Source of the DNA: Oscheius onirici
Taxonomy: Eukaryota; Nematoda; Chromadorea; Rhabditida; Rhabditidae
Length of the DNA: 64,000 nt
Assembly: GCA_932521025.1 (NCBI GenBank)
Contig: OW051472.1
Span: 186,001 to 250,000, forward strand
Reading direction: 5' to 3'
The notes beneath the pieces were generated by a model. The model saw only the letters and a program-made list of their open reading frames with translations, was not told where the DNA came from and searched no databases. Numbering within the stretch: the stretch's first letter is position 1; the number at the start of each line of letters is the position of its first letter. The translations under genes and the position numbers were made by a program. This document shows positions 1 through 12,700 of this stretch, one piece after another.

Positions 1-212
1 ATCGTTTTGAAAAAAGGAGCTTTTTGTTTTCTGTGAGAGCCAGGATAATTCATTGGCGCTTGAAGCCTTCTCCCCAATCTTGTATGAGAAAGGCCGAACG
101 AGGAAGCACAGAATCGCAAGCCTCGATTATCGTTCGGCCAAATTTGGAACCTACGAATAGAAGCCCAACAAAAAGTAAAGGCGGATGGAGAAAAGGTGGA
201 AAGCGGGGAGAC

Positions 213-942
213 TATCCGGTCGGAGACTAATTGTTGAAACTTTTTCTGGTTCACTATGATCCCAAGCACCTAGAGAGCTGTTTCAAAAAAGAAAAGAAAG
301 GGCAAACTTAGCTGAGTAAGATGCTATATACAGATCAGAAGTCATAGTTCAAAAATTTTGAGTACCAGCTCGAAAGGTGAAATTTAGAACGCAAGTAGAC
401 CCCCTGAAATCATGGGAAGCTCACATCATACCAGTTTTTATAAATTCTGACAGCGCAGTTTTGCAGCATTTGATGAGTGAAGTTATCAGCCGAGACCCGA
501 TTTCCAGGAAATTTTTTTCTGACTGAGCACTGGACGGCTCAAAAACCCGAAGTGATCGATTTGCGGCAGTTGCGCAGCCCTAATCCAATGGTTTTGAAGA
601 AACCGGCCGATGCACCTTGAAAGAGCTCAATCTGGGCTACAAACCCCTGCATGGAACAAAGAGGGCCCACTGAAAAAAAATTCGAGAAACGCGCCTCTGA
701 AAAGCATCGGCCGGTTTCTTCAAAACCATTGGGTTAGGGCTGTGCAACTGCCGCAAATCGATCACTTCGTGTTTTTGAGCCGTCCAGTGCTCAGTCAGAA
801 AAAATTTCCTGGAAATCGGGTCTCGGCTGATAAATTACTCAGCTAAGTTTGCCCTTTCTTTTCTTTTTTGAAACAGCTCTTTAGGTGCTTGGGATCATAG
901 TGAACCAGAAAAAATTTCAACAATTAGTCTCCGACCTGATAG
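213..942. mobile_element. Foldback (MITE-like) element with a nested insertion
   Basis: The left arm starts near 213 (CTATCCGGTCGGAGAC) and is repeated in inverted form ending near 942 (GTCTCCGACCTGATAG). The arms match closely over about 280 bp each, with a spacer near 612-703. The left arm alone carries an extra block of about 165 bp near 318-482 that has no partner in the right arm. The block is flanked by the similar words GAGTAA and GAGTGA, which suggests a later insertion into the element. No transposase reading frame is seen, so this is a non-autonomous element. Confidence 0.85.
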
Positions 943-1977
943 AAGACGAACACCTATCATTCGCAATAAATGGTGAAAAAAGCGTAAATGGGCTCAGAAA
1001 CTCGCTAACACGGGTGTTCAAAGACTACACTCGATTGAAGTACATTCATTAGATTGCAAACGAGCTTCAGAAAAGGAATCAACAACGTGGGATCTGTTTA
1101 CTACTTAGCGCAATGGTGTCTGTCATGAGCTACTATGTGTTTGTCTGTTGAGAATAAAATTGTCGAGAGAAGTTAGGTTTTGTAAAAAATTAGTCGATTG
1201 GAGGGGAATCTTGGACAGAATTCGTTTCGTACAATTAAGCGCTAGAGCGAGTTGATCTCTCCTATCTAAAAGAGTGATGATGTTTCTAGTAGACTCTCTT
1301 TGGACGTTTGTTTGTCCATGACCACGAAAATGGTCCCGACAAGTTAGACATTGTTAGGATCAGATAACAGTTTTGAACTTCTAGAATCGCCATCTTATGA
1401 GATGCGAAGTGTGAGAGAAATGGATAAAAATGAGGAGAGCGGCGAAAGATTCAGCGTGGTTGTTTTTTGTCACTCATAGTGATGTGTATCGCCCGGTCAA
1501 AAAAAAAGAGGAATTCAACTGAATGTCGAGTATCAGATCAAAAACTGACTTAGATTTTCCATGTTGCAAGTTTAAAAGTATGAGTAAGCACCAAAAAACT
1601 TTATTTACCAGAAAATCGCTTAATCACGGATAGCAGACGGAATATTTTAGGAGAGAAAGTAACTGTCAACATGCAATAGATCTCAAAGCGCACAGAATAA
1701 TGAGCAGATATTTTGGGGGTTTGACTACTGTTTACGGGAAAAAGACCAGTCTACTGGGCTGAAAATAAGGCACAGAGCAGCATGGAAATAAATAAGAAAT
1801 TCGCGTCTATTGGTGAAAAATAAAAAGCTCTTTTGTTGGGTTTAAAGAACTGGACGGGGAAGGGAGAGGGTAAGAAGAGACTCGTCTTGACTTGAATTGG
1901 GTGAAGAGATAATATGCCCTAGAATCTTGTTGTGTATTATTTCTTGGCGTAAAGTGAATAGCTAGAAGTTTTTAGCC
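943..1977. other. Intergenic, no gene seen
   Basis: This A/T-rich stretch lies between the foldback element and the 3' end of the dynein intermediate chain gene. I found no exon chain, RNA gene or clear repeat in it. The last few hundred bases will include the 3' UTR of the minus-strand dynein gene. Confidence 0.5.
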
Positions 1978-4900
1978 TTAAATCTTCTTCGACAAAAGAG
2001 ATCCTCCACTGGCCAAGGCGGCCACATTCGACGTCTTCATTGGAGTAAGGAGGCTCTGGTGGACAGCTGTCTCATCCTCCTCAGCCTGTTTCTTCACCTC
2101 CGCCAAAACTCTGAAACGAACTAGTTTTCTGAACTAGACTGCTAAAATTACCTTGCAAACTGAATGAATTCCTTGTTGTGGACAGAGTAGAGATTCTCAT
2201 GGGTGTCGTAGACATAGACGACTCCTTTGCTGTCTCCGACGCATAATTTTCGTCCTAAAACGGCTGCCTGTTAGTGGGATAAGAGAATGATGTTTGTCTA
2301 GAACTCGTAGTGCTCTACTATTGATTCCGTGGCAACTATTGTTTGCTCAAAGTGCGGTCACAATGGGAGTAAAGCCTATTAGTTGACATATCATGTATTT
2401 ATACAATCCCTTTTTAGCTTACAAAACTTTGGAAATTGCAACTAAACTCCTACCCCTTCGTTTTCAATTAAATGAGGGTCAACGCAGAGAAAGGGTGAGA
2501 GGGATTACATTACAGCGCTCGGTCATTGAATATGCATTCTCTCGCCTCATTTAGCCCAAACGAACGGATAGAATTTTTATCCGCAAGCCATAGAAAAAAA
2601 CTAACCATCTTCCGACCAGGCCAATTTTTTCAGTGTTGCCTCTCCTTTCGTTATATCGACAGTGAGAACGGGATTTTCTGTCGTCTCATTCAGATTCCAG
2701 AGCAGAAGCTGAAAATTGAAATTTATAGCTTTTTCGATTAAAAAATGGCACAATTAAAGTGATACATACCAGTCCTTTCAAGTCGATAGAGGCAAACACT
2801 GCTGGATGGACGGGACTCCATTTTACGTCGGCTACCATGTCTTCGTGACTTTCAAAGCTGATAGTCAGGAGAGGGTCTTTGCTGCTCCACAGTTTGATAC
2901 TCCAATCCGAGCTGGCGGTCAGAAAGAGGTGGCTGAAGTCGACGGCACCAGTGGCCAAATGGGTATGAATGGCCAAAACAGGCCCGTTATGTCCTGAATT
3001 TGCAATTTTATCTCATCGTTAACGACTCCGAAATGATGAGTGGGGAAATGAGAAAAATTAAAGAGACCAACCTCCAAATTCTCTGCTAGCCTGAATCGTG
3101 TTTCCGCCGACTGTATTCTTGTTAAACATGTAGACTTTTCCGTCCTCGGAGCCGGCCACAAAGTTGTCGGCATCATCCGAACAAAATGAGACAGAGAGTG
3201 TAGGCACCTGAAACAAAGATCAACACAGGAGAATGAATCGTTTCGACATTCTATATTTCTCATGTTTTCTGATGCAAAACAATAAAAACTTGCCGATCTT
3301 GTGCTCTTGTTGTGAAGATCTCTACTGAGAATCGGCTGTGCAAGGTTTTCAATGTTCCAGAAGCAGATTTTGCCTTCGGAGCTGACGGAACACTGAAACA
3401 CAGAGTTAAAGTTCCGGGGCAAATAGAATTCTTGTCAAAAACGAATGAATTGCTCTTAACTTATGTCGGACGATATACGAATCGCTCTTAACTATCCTAA
3501 AAGTACAAAAACCTACCACTCCGTGTGAATTACGTGTCCCGACGACATTCAGATTGAAGATGGGCTGCGTATGTGTCTGATTCGTCAACGGGCTCTGAAA
3601 TGTGCTTCTAGTTAGACGATCAGATTATTCGTTTGATAAGTAAAAAGGAGATAAAAGCAAGTCAAAGTTAAGTAAACTCTTATTTTCTTCACCTTGTTGA
3701 CTGGCGTCTTCTTGGTGACAATTCTGTAGTCCCAGACTACAATTTGTCCTGAATAGCAGCCGGCCAAGATCAAGTGCTTGTGAAAGTGGGCGAATGTGAC
3801 CGAGGTAAGACGCGAATTACTGTGATACGTGTATCTGTAGTATTTTTTTATAAAACAGGACGAAGCTAAGTCCCACTCAGGAGAGGGTGATTTGTAGTGC
3901 GTGTTCCAGACGCAGACGACGCCAGATGGCTTCTGCGGCTGGTCGCGATCCGCGTCGTAGGCAACAACGACGAGCTCCTTGTGTAGTTTTCCAAAGCTGA
4001 TTCCGACGACAGATCTAAATATAGCAGATATCTGTTCAACAAAAATCAAAACTGACCTATTTTCTGCCCATTTGGGTTCTGTATATTCGAAAAATAGTGT
4101 CAGCAAGTCGTCGTTTTTCACCTGCTCCAGCGTTGTATCTAGTGTGTAGTCTACGAGCGTCCTCTCGTCTGCCCCGAGCAGCATCTTTTCGACATTTTTC
4201 GACGCAGCGTGGAAGAATTGTTGGAAGTCGCTTCGAAGAAGGATCTGATTTTTTTCCTCTTCGCTGAAATCCCTCGGCGGCTCTTGATGTTTCTTATCCT
4301 CTACAGCTGCCGGAACCTCGTGATCCTCTCCCAGGCCACGGTGACGAGCAAAGTAGTTCGGTAGCAACTGGGCAATGTCGTCTGTCAACGGACTTTCGAG
4401 CTCGTGGCTGTGCGTCCTTCCGCGGAAGGAATCCATGCCCATGTCATCATCAAAGTCAAACTCCTGACTGCCGAGACTGAATTCGCGATCCGGCACGCGG
4501 TCCTCGTCAGTTTGGATCGCTTTCGAGTATTGTGCCTAGAAGATCAGTTAAAAATTCGAAAATTAAACGAAGCTTACTGTATCTTTGAACGGAACGTCTA
4601 CGGCGTAGATTTTTGTCATTCCAAGACTGAGATTTCGAGATCCTACAACTTCCGTACTAGAAGAGGTGTCGGCTGCTGAAGCGGAAGTAGGTCGAGTCTA
4701 AAATTAAACTTCAAAGCTCAAATCCTCGTCCCATAGGGAGTATATATGCAACGCATCAAAACCTACATTTTCAATGCCGTTTGTCTTGGGCGGAGATGTC
4801 GTTGGCTCTGTGTCAACGCCGACTCCACGCAGAAGCGTCTCAAGCTCTTCTCTGCTGGTCGTCTCTCTTCTTGAAGCTACAAAAGTTATAAGTCGAAAAA

Positions 4901-5252
4901 GGCAGAAGCAAAAATTAACCGTTGCCGTTTTGGAGAGGTGCTCGCAATGCCGTTGAGCGGTTTTGATCTCCCTCTTGTTTTCTGGCTCTCATCTCGGCCA
5001 GTCGCTGCAACATTGAAATGTCCATTACTGTCACAAAATTGGCTGCTAGCCAATTTGCACCGTTATTGATTTTTTGCCATTTCAAATGGCTGGGCGAGTA
5101 ATGTTTAGCATTCAGTATCTAGGCCAAGTTCAAACTTTTGGTGAAAACGAAAACAAGAATAAGCAGCTTCGGAAAAAATTATGAAAACCCTTTACCTGCC
5201 GCTTCAGCTCCATTTCCTGGGCCCGTGCAGCACGGTTCGGATCTGGGTCCAT
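1978..5252 (-). CDS. dyci-1: Cytoplasmic dynein 1 intermediate chain (WD40 protein)
   Basis: This is the subunit that links the dynein heavy chains to dynactin and the light chains for minus-end transport. I read 13 exons on the minus strand (5252-5196, 5004-4920, 4876-4767, 4697-4578, 4535-4057, 4014-3693, 3594-3517, 3392-3294, 3207-3072, 2993-2770, 2708-2606, 2254-2152, 2110-1978), summing to 682 aa, close to the family's usual 640-650. The N-terminus begins MDPDPNRAARAQEMELKRQ and is charged and helical, as in the p150-binding region. The C-terminal half holds WD40 repeats, with hallmarks such as GCYSGQIVVWDYR, GAVDFSHLFLTASSDWSIKL and the final LAEVKKQ. The intron after exon 8 uses a GC donor. 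It is divergent from the KNL-2 gene. The symbol is by homology to the single worm gene. Confidence 0.93.
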
Positions 5253-6744
5253 ATTTTTCTCTAAAATATATTTGACTTCATTAGATTTCTAACGTAAAGA
5301 AGGAGAACATTAAACATGAAAGAGATTTTAAAATAGACTAAAAGCGGGAGAGGACTCGTCATTTCGGGGCTATGGGCTAGGGGCACGTTTACGGATCCTA
5401 GAGGCTACCGTAGAGTAAAATAAACACGGAAATTTAGAAGATAAAAAGAACCTTCAAAAAGAAAATGGCCGAGTTATAAGGTATTTTCTGTATTTCACTG
5501 GGATTAAATGACTAAATTCCAAGTGGCAAGATTCATCTACACAGTTTCGACTGTGCTCTTTTTATTGAAACTAAAAACGAAAGAAATGATTGCATAGTTT
5601 TCTCAAAAACGCGTCACCCAGAACGAAAGTAGTTTTGTCAAACAGTTGAACTGCGCGGCGAACTGTGGGGAGGAAGGCTGAATGAGTCCCCGTGCGAAGA
5701 GGCGTTACAGTAGTTTGCAGCCGTATCAGCAGCTGGCAAATCCCAAAATCCATTACGGCACTTCGTATTTTCCTATCACACCGTTTCTATTTTGTTCTAC
5801 AGTATTTCTTCTATTTTTTTGTCAAAAGTATTCAACACATCACTCGTTCCATTTAACCTCAAAGATCACTTGTCTTCTCTTTATCTATTTTCTCTCAGTG
5901 CATTTTTCACGTGTTTTTACAAACACAGTCGAGAAAAGATTTTTTGCGTTTGAAAACTTGTGAAAATCCGTGTGAACCCTGCTCCAAAGAAGACAGAGAA
6001 ACGTCAGTGAGTGCATACGAGAAACTGTCATTTCATTTTCATGCTTGCTTATGCTTCCATTGCCTCTATAACTGACGGAATACGTTTATTTCCTCGAATC
6101 TGACGTAAAACTTCGTGAAATGCTCGAAGATTCTAGAAGAAGTGACCTTCAAATGTTGCACATATTATTCTTCTGCAACCTCTTCTCTTTATTTTTTTTG
6201 CTCTTTTCGACGTTGATATTGCTCCAATTTACATTCACAAAGGGCCAAAATCGAAATTCCATCATTCTCAACAGTCATTCTGTGGGTGTATTACCTTATG
6301 ATTCTGCAAACTTTTTAGGAAGACTGTTAGCCTTGTTTTTGGGCCAAAAAACATCTATTTAGTTCCGTATGTTGTCCTTGTTCTCCAAAACATACCCGTT
6401 TCTCGCAAAATTCTTCAATTCTTGATGTACAAAGTTACTAGCTTTCCTTTCCCTTCACAAACACCTAACATTCTCCTTTGTTCACCTAAATTCTGCATTT
6501 CCTTCATCATATTCCTCTTCGTCGCTGTGAAAATAACCCTCGTACGCAGCAGTCTCTCTCGGCGCCAAGACAGTTAATTCAAAAGCAGCGACCTCCAGAA
6601 TCTAATCACCTTTTGGTTCTATTGCCTGTAGCGATTTTAGTCGAAAAAATCAATGAACAAAATTGGAGAATCTTGCCTACAATTCAGTATTATTCTTTCC
6701 TTTTCACACAATCCATTTCTTGCTCATTTTTCAGTTTTCCACGA
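5253..6744. promoter_or_regulatory. Divergent intergenic region between dynein IC and KNL-2 genes
   Basis: About 1.5 kb separates the two divergent start codons, so it should hold both promoters. It is A/T-rich with no convincing coding exon. A heat-shock-element-like array (GAAGATTCTAGAA) sits at 6126-6138. A pyrimidine tract ending TTTTTCAG lies about 10 bases before the KNL-2 ATG and looks like a spliced-leader trans-splice acceptor. Confidence 0.5.
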
Positions 6745-9700
6745 ATGTCGGCGAGTAAAACCCGCCCAAAGGCGGAGAACATTGTCGAGCTGCGCTACTG
6801 GACTTTCAAAGTAAGTTTGTCTTGCCTTTTAAAAATTGGAACAAATGCTGTCGATTTTGACGTAACCACTTACGTAGTGGCGCTAATGGCCGTGAAAACC
6901 TGTGACCAGCTCCACGATATCGCCCGGGTGTCCGTGATCCAGAGCACCTTTCTGACGTCGTATGGAGTAAATCTGAACTTACCACATTTTCAATGCCTAT
7001 CCCATTATTTCTGGGATCGCCTGCTTTATCGCCCGGGCGGTGGAATTGCCACCGTCGATCACTGGTTGGCGGTAATTTCGCCGTCCGAGCGATAGTGCGG
7101 GCTGTGCCGGAAATACTCGGGTAGGCATTGAGAAGCGTGGTAAGTACAGAATTAGTCCAGACGACAAATATTAGCCAGAAAGGTGAGCTGGAAGGTCACG
7201 AAAGCGGGAGAGTACCATAGGAGCATCGCCCGGGCATTATCTTAGAACCGGCCACAGCTGTAAACTTTGGAAAATAATAATAACCGGCCACGATTTTTCA
7301 TATCTGGTGCTGAAAAATCCTGTGAAATTGATTAATAATGCATCTAATTGTCCTCTTTTCAGTTTGTAGACAAGGCATTCGGCGTGGTCGTTGAAGGGTA
7401 TCGCGACAACGATGCCACCGGCTCTAAGATGAACAATTGGGGATCTTCGCAAATCAAGGTCTTTATTTTGTCGAGAATTTGTTAAAAAAACATAACAGAG
7501 CGTCTCGGAAAACGGTAAATTGCTCACGTCAAACAGCGGCAGCAAATACCGGCTCGTGGATAACATTGCCCGCGTGGAGCAGAAGAAATACGGAATTCCG
7601 GACACGATGATAGATCTATTCGAGAGAGGCTTTCCGAGGAACTGGGAGCAGATTCTGCGACCTTTCTACCAAAAATGGTATGTGTCTTTGGGACTTTTTG
7701 TCTAACTTTTTCACGATTTAGGCACGAAACAAACCCGCTGAATGCCGCAAAATGGTGGGAGCATCAACAGACGCTGGAGAAGAAGCGCACGAGTCTTGGA
7801 GTGAGCCTGAAGAAGCGCTCACAGAGCGCAGGTGCCGTCCCAAGAACGAACCAGGAGGCAGAGAAAGAGAATCAGACAGTCACGGTAAGCTCTAGTTCTT
7901 TTTGCCTGGGCAACGTGTATCCCTGAATAAATAGGATTGTCCCTAAGTTGTCAACCTTTGAGTGCCTTTTGTCTGAATGAGATATCAAAAATCGGTGGAG
8001 GATAGAGCTATTGATCCGGACGATCTCCTGCCAAAGATTCGGCACTGCAGCTCAAACTGTACAGAAATGGTAGCGCCCCCTCCCGTACTATATCACAGCT
8101 TTCCTGAAAGTGCCTGAAATGACCCTATTAGTTGCACCCCATAGACTTGAAGATTAGCAAGCTCTCCGTCCTGTTTCAGCCCAATCCGTACTTGCATGCT
8201 TAAGTCATGCCCCCTGTGAAGTATGATCGTTAAAAAGACTACTCCTACAATTTACTTTTTATTCGTCGCGCAGCTGTCGTGGCATAGCGTGTGTAGCCTG
8301 TTGGCGTGGCAGAGCGCTCTACTAACTCCCGAAAGACGAGGGTTCGATTTCGCCCTACGGTTTTTTTTCATTTTTACTATTTTTCCTCACAAAAGAGGAA
8401 GAACTCAATGATACTTTTTCTCCCAACAGATCCTGAGCCAGTTTGGTCCGATGCGTTAGTCATGCTCTATAGTTCGTATCTTCCCGTTTGTTTCGTCCGT
8501 AGAACGGAAAGCCTACTCAAAAATCGAGATACTTGATCATATTGGAGTCATTTTGGAAAAACTTGCATTTCGAAAGTATTTTACAATTTTCAGGAAACGC
8601 CATCAAATATGGCCGATGATAGTATCATCAGACGCAGTCCGCGTATCGTTGCAGCAGTGATGGCCACGCCAAATGTAAGCAGGAGCTTCTCCACGACGGC
8701 TCTAGTCAAGAAGGAAGTCGAAAAGAAACCGATTCCTCGCTTCAGCCCCGTCACGGACGGCCGTCATGCCATTTCGCGAAAACAGTACTCCCAAGTTCCT
8801 GAATCTACTCCTACCAAGGTAAAAAGGTTGCTTTTGCAAAGAAATTAGAACTGCAGGGAAAAATGACGCGTAGATCGAAAGAATTGGTCATTCCCGATGT
8901 CTCGGCTGCCGGACAGACGCCTCGACGTTCTCGTGTCACGGAGACGCCGACTCCAAAAAAGACGCCAGCTGTGACTGAAGATACGCCAAGGAGACGCTCC
9001 TTGAGGGTAAGACTTTGTGCCTTTATGTTATTTTTCTGGGTTTGCTTGTCGGGCATAAAAACGAGCATATAAGCTTTTTTCAACAAAGAGCTGCTTTCTA
9101 AAGAACTGTAGCACAGTTCGCCGAGGTTTGCAGCTTCTGCAAACCTCGGCGTCTCGATCCGATTTTGAAATCATGTAAAGACCCAAGCGCGGGCTCAAAT
9201 TTCGGCTCAATTACTGCCGATCTTTAAAAAAGCGCCCGGAAGATGTAAATTTGAAATCTTGGTTTGAAAACCAGGTGCAAAGGTTTCTCAGCCACAAAAC
9301 TGTTTGGTTTTTTTTTGGTAATTTCAGTCACCGTTCTCATATGATTAGCCGACTGGTTAACACGGCAGTAAACTAACCTCCAGTGTTCTAACCCGCTAAA
9401 ATTCAATTTACAGAGTCAATCGGTCCTCGCCTCTCCAGCTGCGACTTCTACACCAAAACCGCCGGCTAAAGAGACGCCAAAACACCAAACTCCTCGACCC
9501 AGCACGACACGGGCGCCGTCTGCTTCTCCTGCCAGAAAGCCGACAGCGAAAACTCCAGCATCTGCACAGAAAAACAAGCCTGCTAGTTCTCCTGCACCAA
9601 ATCGAGCTCAATCGGTACATTTCTTTCTCATTTTTGGATCTAAAAACAACACTTAGGTCGCCGGATGGTTGACGAGGACTGCGAACAAGACGACAGAGTT

Positions 9701-12700
9701 CAAGGCACCGCCGCCTCTGGTGAGAGCGCCAGCTCTGGCTGAAGAAACGTTCGAGTCGGCCTTCAAAGAGCCACGCCTGAATCCCAAGCCGGTCTTGCCG
9801 GAGAGCGCTAGAGCCAGAAGCCTACCAGTTTCACGTGAGTATTTGCTTTTTATCCGGCAAAGAATAGAAGAAAATAGCTCAACAAATGTGTTTCAGATAG
9901 CGTCACAGTTCTCTACGACTGGTTCATCCAGTTTCACCCGAATCAGATCAAAAAGACTGGCTTTCTTCCTCCTTTCTACTTCACGGGAACTAAAAGGTTT
10001 GTCTGATTTTTTTGCAGCGAGAGAATACCGCTGGGCAGAATTCTTAAAGAATCCGTTGCCTAGTGGATAAGAGGCCAGACTGGAATCTAAACAGGGACAC
10101 AGTTCGATCCCCCTTGCGTCAAAAGTTTTTTGCCTTTTAGTTTATTCTAATGAACTTCAATTGAAGTTTCTTCACACAAAGGTTTGCTGAAAACATCACT
10201 TAACTTGAAATAGGAATGATTGAGTATAACCCAAAGCGACTATCCACTCTTCTTTCAGAGTGACTGGGGCTGAACCACTCGTCTGGAACACGTCGCCGAT
10301 TGTCCGCGTCGAGGAGGGCCCAAACCAGCTCGACTGGACATTCTACACGAGCACCGGAAACCAGTACAAGATTAGCGGTCGAGTCAATGTCCGCGAAATT
10401 GCAGAACATCGTAAGTTTCTTCATTTTAGCTCATAAAACTGCCGAATTACAGAAATTTTCCCCATGGAAGTGGCGCAAGCCTTCGAATTCGGCTTCCCGT
10501 CGAATTGGCTCGAGCAGCTCTGGAATGTCTTCAATGCTTACAGGGACAAGGGCTTCAAAGTACCGCCACTGGCTCCGCGTCACTTCGACATGGACGGAAA
10601 CGAGTCGGTTCGTTCCGGACTGGTTAATGGTTAGTTTCTGTCTTTTAGAGGTTCTCGCATAATTCGAGTTTCCGGAGCAAAAACGCCAAAAATAAATTGC
10701 AATTTTGTACAAGTAAATCCAAAAATGTATTCGGAAACATGCTTTGTCTTATATAGCCGTAAAATTTCAGTAAGTCGAGCTGTCAGCATTGCCTCCAAGT
10801 CGCAGAGAGGCCGTTCTCTCTACGCGCCGTCGGAGAATAGCTTCAAGATGCCACAGCTGTCGGCCGAACGAGGAGGCGGCGAGCGTGTGAAGAACAAGAA
10901 GAGAGCAGTCAAGTACGCATCGTCGGACGACGATGACAACGAAGCCTTCATGAAGACGCTGCGCATGTCCCGATACAACTACGACAGCGACCATGGACCG
11001 GGTGGCAAGAGAGCTCGAAAAGTAAGTTTTTTGTTCGTAGCTAATTTTGTGGCTGGCACCTTCTATTCGGAAACGTAAATGTTTGAAAGTGAGTATACTC
11101 AGCTGTATATCTATAGGACTCTTATACGACGGCTAAATCGGAAAAAATGCCGCAAGTTGTGTGAAAACGGCTAGAAAGTATGAATCTGGAGTAGTTTATA
11201 TGAATAAGTTCGACTAAATTTTGTCATTTTCAGTCCAACACCGGTGACATGACGACAGACATGAAGATAATCAGAAACATCCAAAAAAGAAAGGTCAAGC
11301 TGACGCAGGAGATTTCTGAACTCGACGAGTACATGTTCCAAGTCGTCAACAAGATGGAGAAAAAACGTCGTGAAGAGGTTTTTTCCTCTCTTTTTTTGAT
11401 GAACCCAAAAATGAGTCTTTAGAAACGTCTAGAAGATCTCCATCGTGGATGGGCACAGCCGGTTCGACAACGCTCCGAAATTTCGCGCAAGAGAAAGTTC
11501 CAGCCGATTTATGAGGAAGAATCGGACGAGACCAGTAGTGAGAGCAGTGACGATGACGAGGAGGACGAGCTGAAAGAACTGAGTGACAGCACGAGCACGG
11601 ACTGTGAAGACGGAGGCGATTGGAGACATAAGAAGAAGGCGACAAACAGAAAAAGTGAGTTTTTCTGTCATTTTCAGCGCGAACTGTAGGCAGACTCGGG
11701 ACGAGAACTCTTCCTATTTTCGCCGCATCTCGCGGTGAGGTTGTCTTTTCACCTGGATCTCGCCCTCCCAACTGCCCTGTACCGATTTCATGACCTCCGT
11801 TCACTGAGAAAATGTGTTCAACCATATTAGCAATCTTTAGAGCGCAGTTCCATTTCTTGCGATTCAGCTGATTCTAACACCTTATTGCGCCATGCAGCCA
11901 CTCATTGACGCGTCAGTAAAGCAGCGTCACTCTAACCATACGTCGCTCCACCCGCAGTTAGGAGCATATTCAATTCTTTCTCCTTCAAACTCCACACATT
12001 GCTCATATCTATTGTATTTGCCTCTAATTTGAATTCGCGGACTTATGAAGCTGCTCAAATCTGTTGAAAAAGCCCAGACTGCTCTGTGGTTGTGTTCGAG
12101 GGAAGCATTATCATCCAAAGACAACCATCTTGCTAGCTTTCACGTTGAACAAACGATAGAGATTCTGAGTAGCAAAATTAGCCTTCTGCCAGTAAAATGA
12201 TGTAACCTTTTTGATTTGGCTGTGAGATATTGATATAGCTCAAAAAAGTGGGACTGGGTATAGTGTTCTTAGAAAAAAAATGTCTCATTTGCAGAATTCG
12301 CAGCTCCCCAAAAGGCCAACAGACGCTCCAAAGAGAAGCCGAACATCTTCGATGAGGAGAACAAGACGACCGAGAATGAAGAAGAGGAAGAAATTCCGAG
12401 GCCGAAAAAGGAAAAGAAGAGAAATTGGAGCCAGGAGGATGTCGTTCGTCTGAAGTATGCCATCTCGCACGTAAAGGTTCGCCAGGACGAGGATTGGCAG
12501 AAGATTGCCGACACGATGGGCCAGGATTTCAAGCCGGAGGATTGCAAAGATGTTTGTTTGTATTTTCCCCATAAAAGTTCCATCTAGATCGCAGTAAAGC
12601 GCCTGAACTGGAAGCCGACGAAGGAAAAAGCCCAGAAGCCGGAGAACGAAGCCATGGTCATCACAACGAGGCCCGGAACGTTGGGACATGCGATTCAGTC

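Noticed and set aside
610-846. 78-codon open frame near the window start
   Set aside because: It lies across the centre and right arm of the foldback element and resembles no protein.
6613-7095. 160-codon open frame starting upstream of KNL-2 exon 1
   Set aside because: It reads through the exon 1 donor (GTAAGT) into the intronic foldback element. The spliced model gives a proper SANTA domain.
8275-8375. Functional tRNA gene
   Set aside because: The A-box and B-box words are present, but the acceptor and anticodon arms do not pair well. The same judgement applies to 13540, 14710 and 18315.
9408-9620. Arg/Cys-rich minus-strand open frame
   Set aside because: It is the complement of the Pro/Thr/Lys-rich KNL-2 linker exon 9414-9614. 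Its composition is explained by that.
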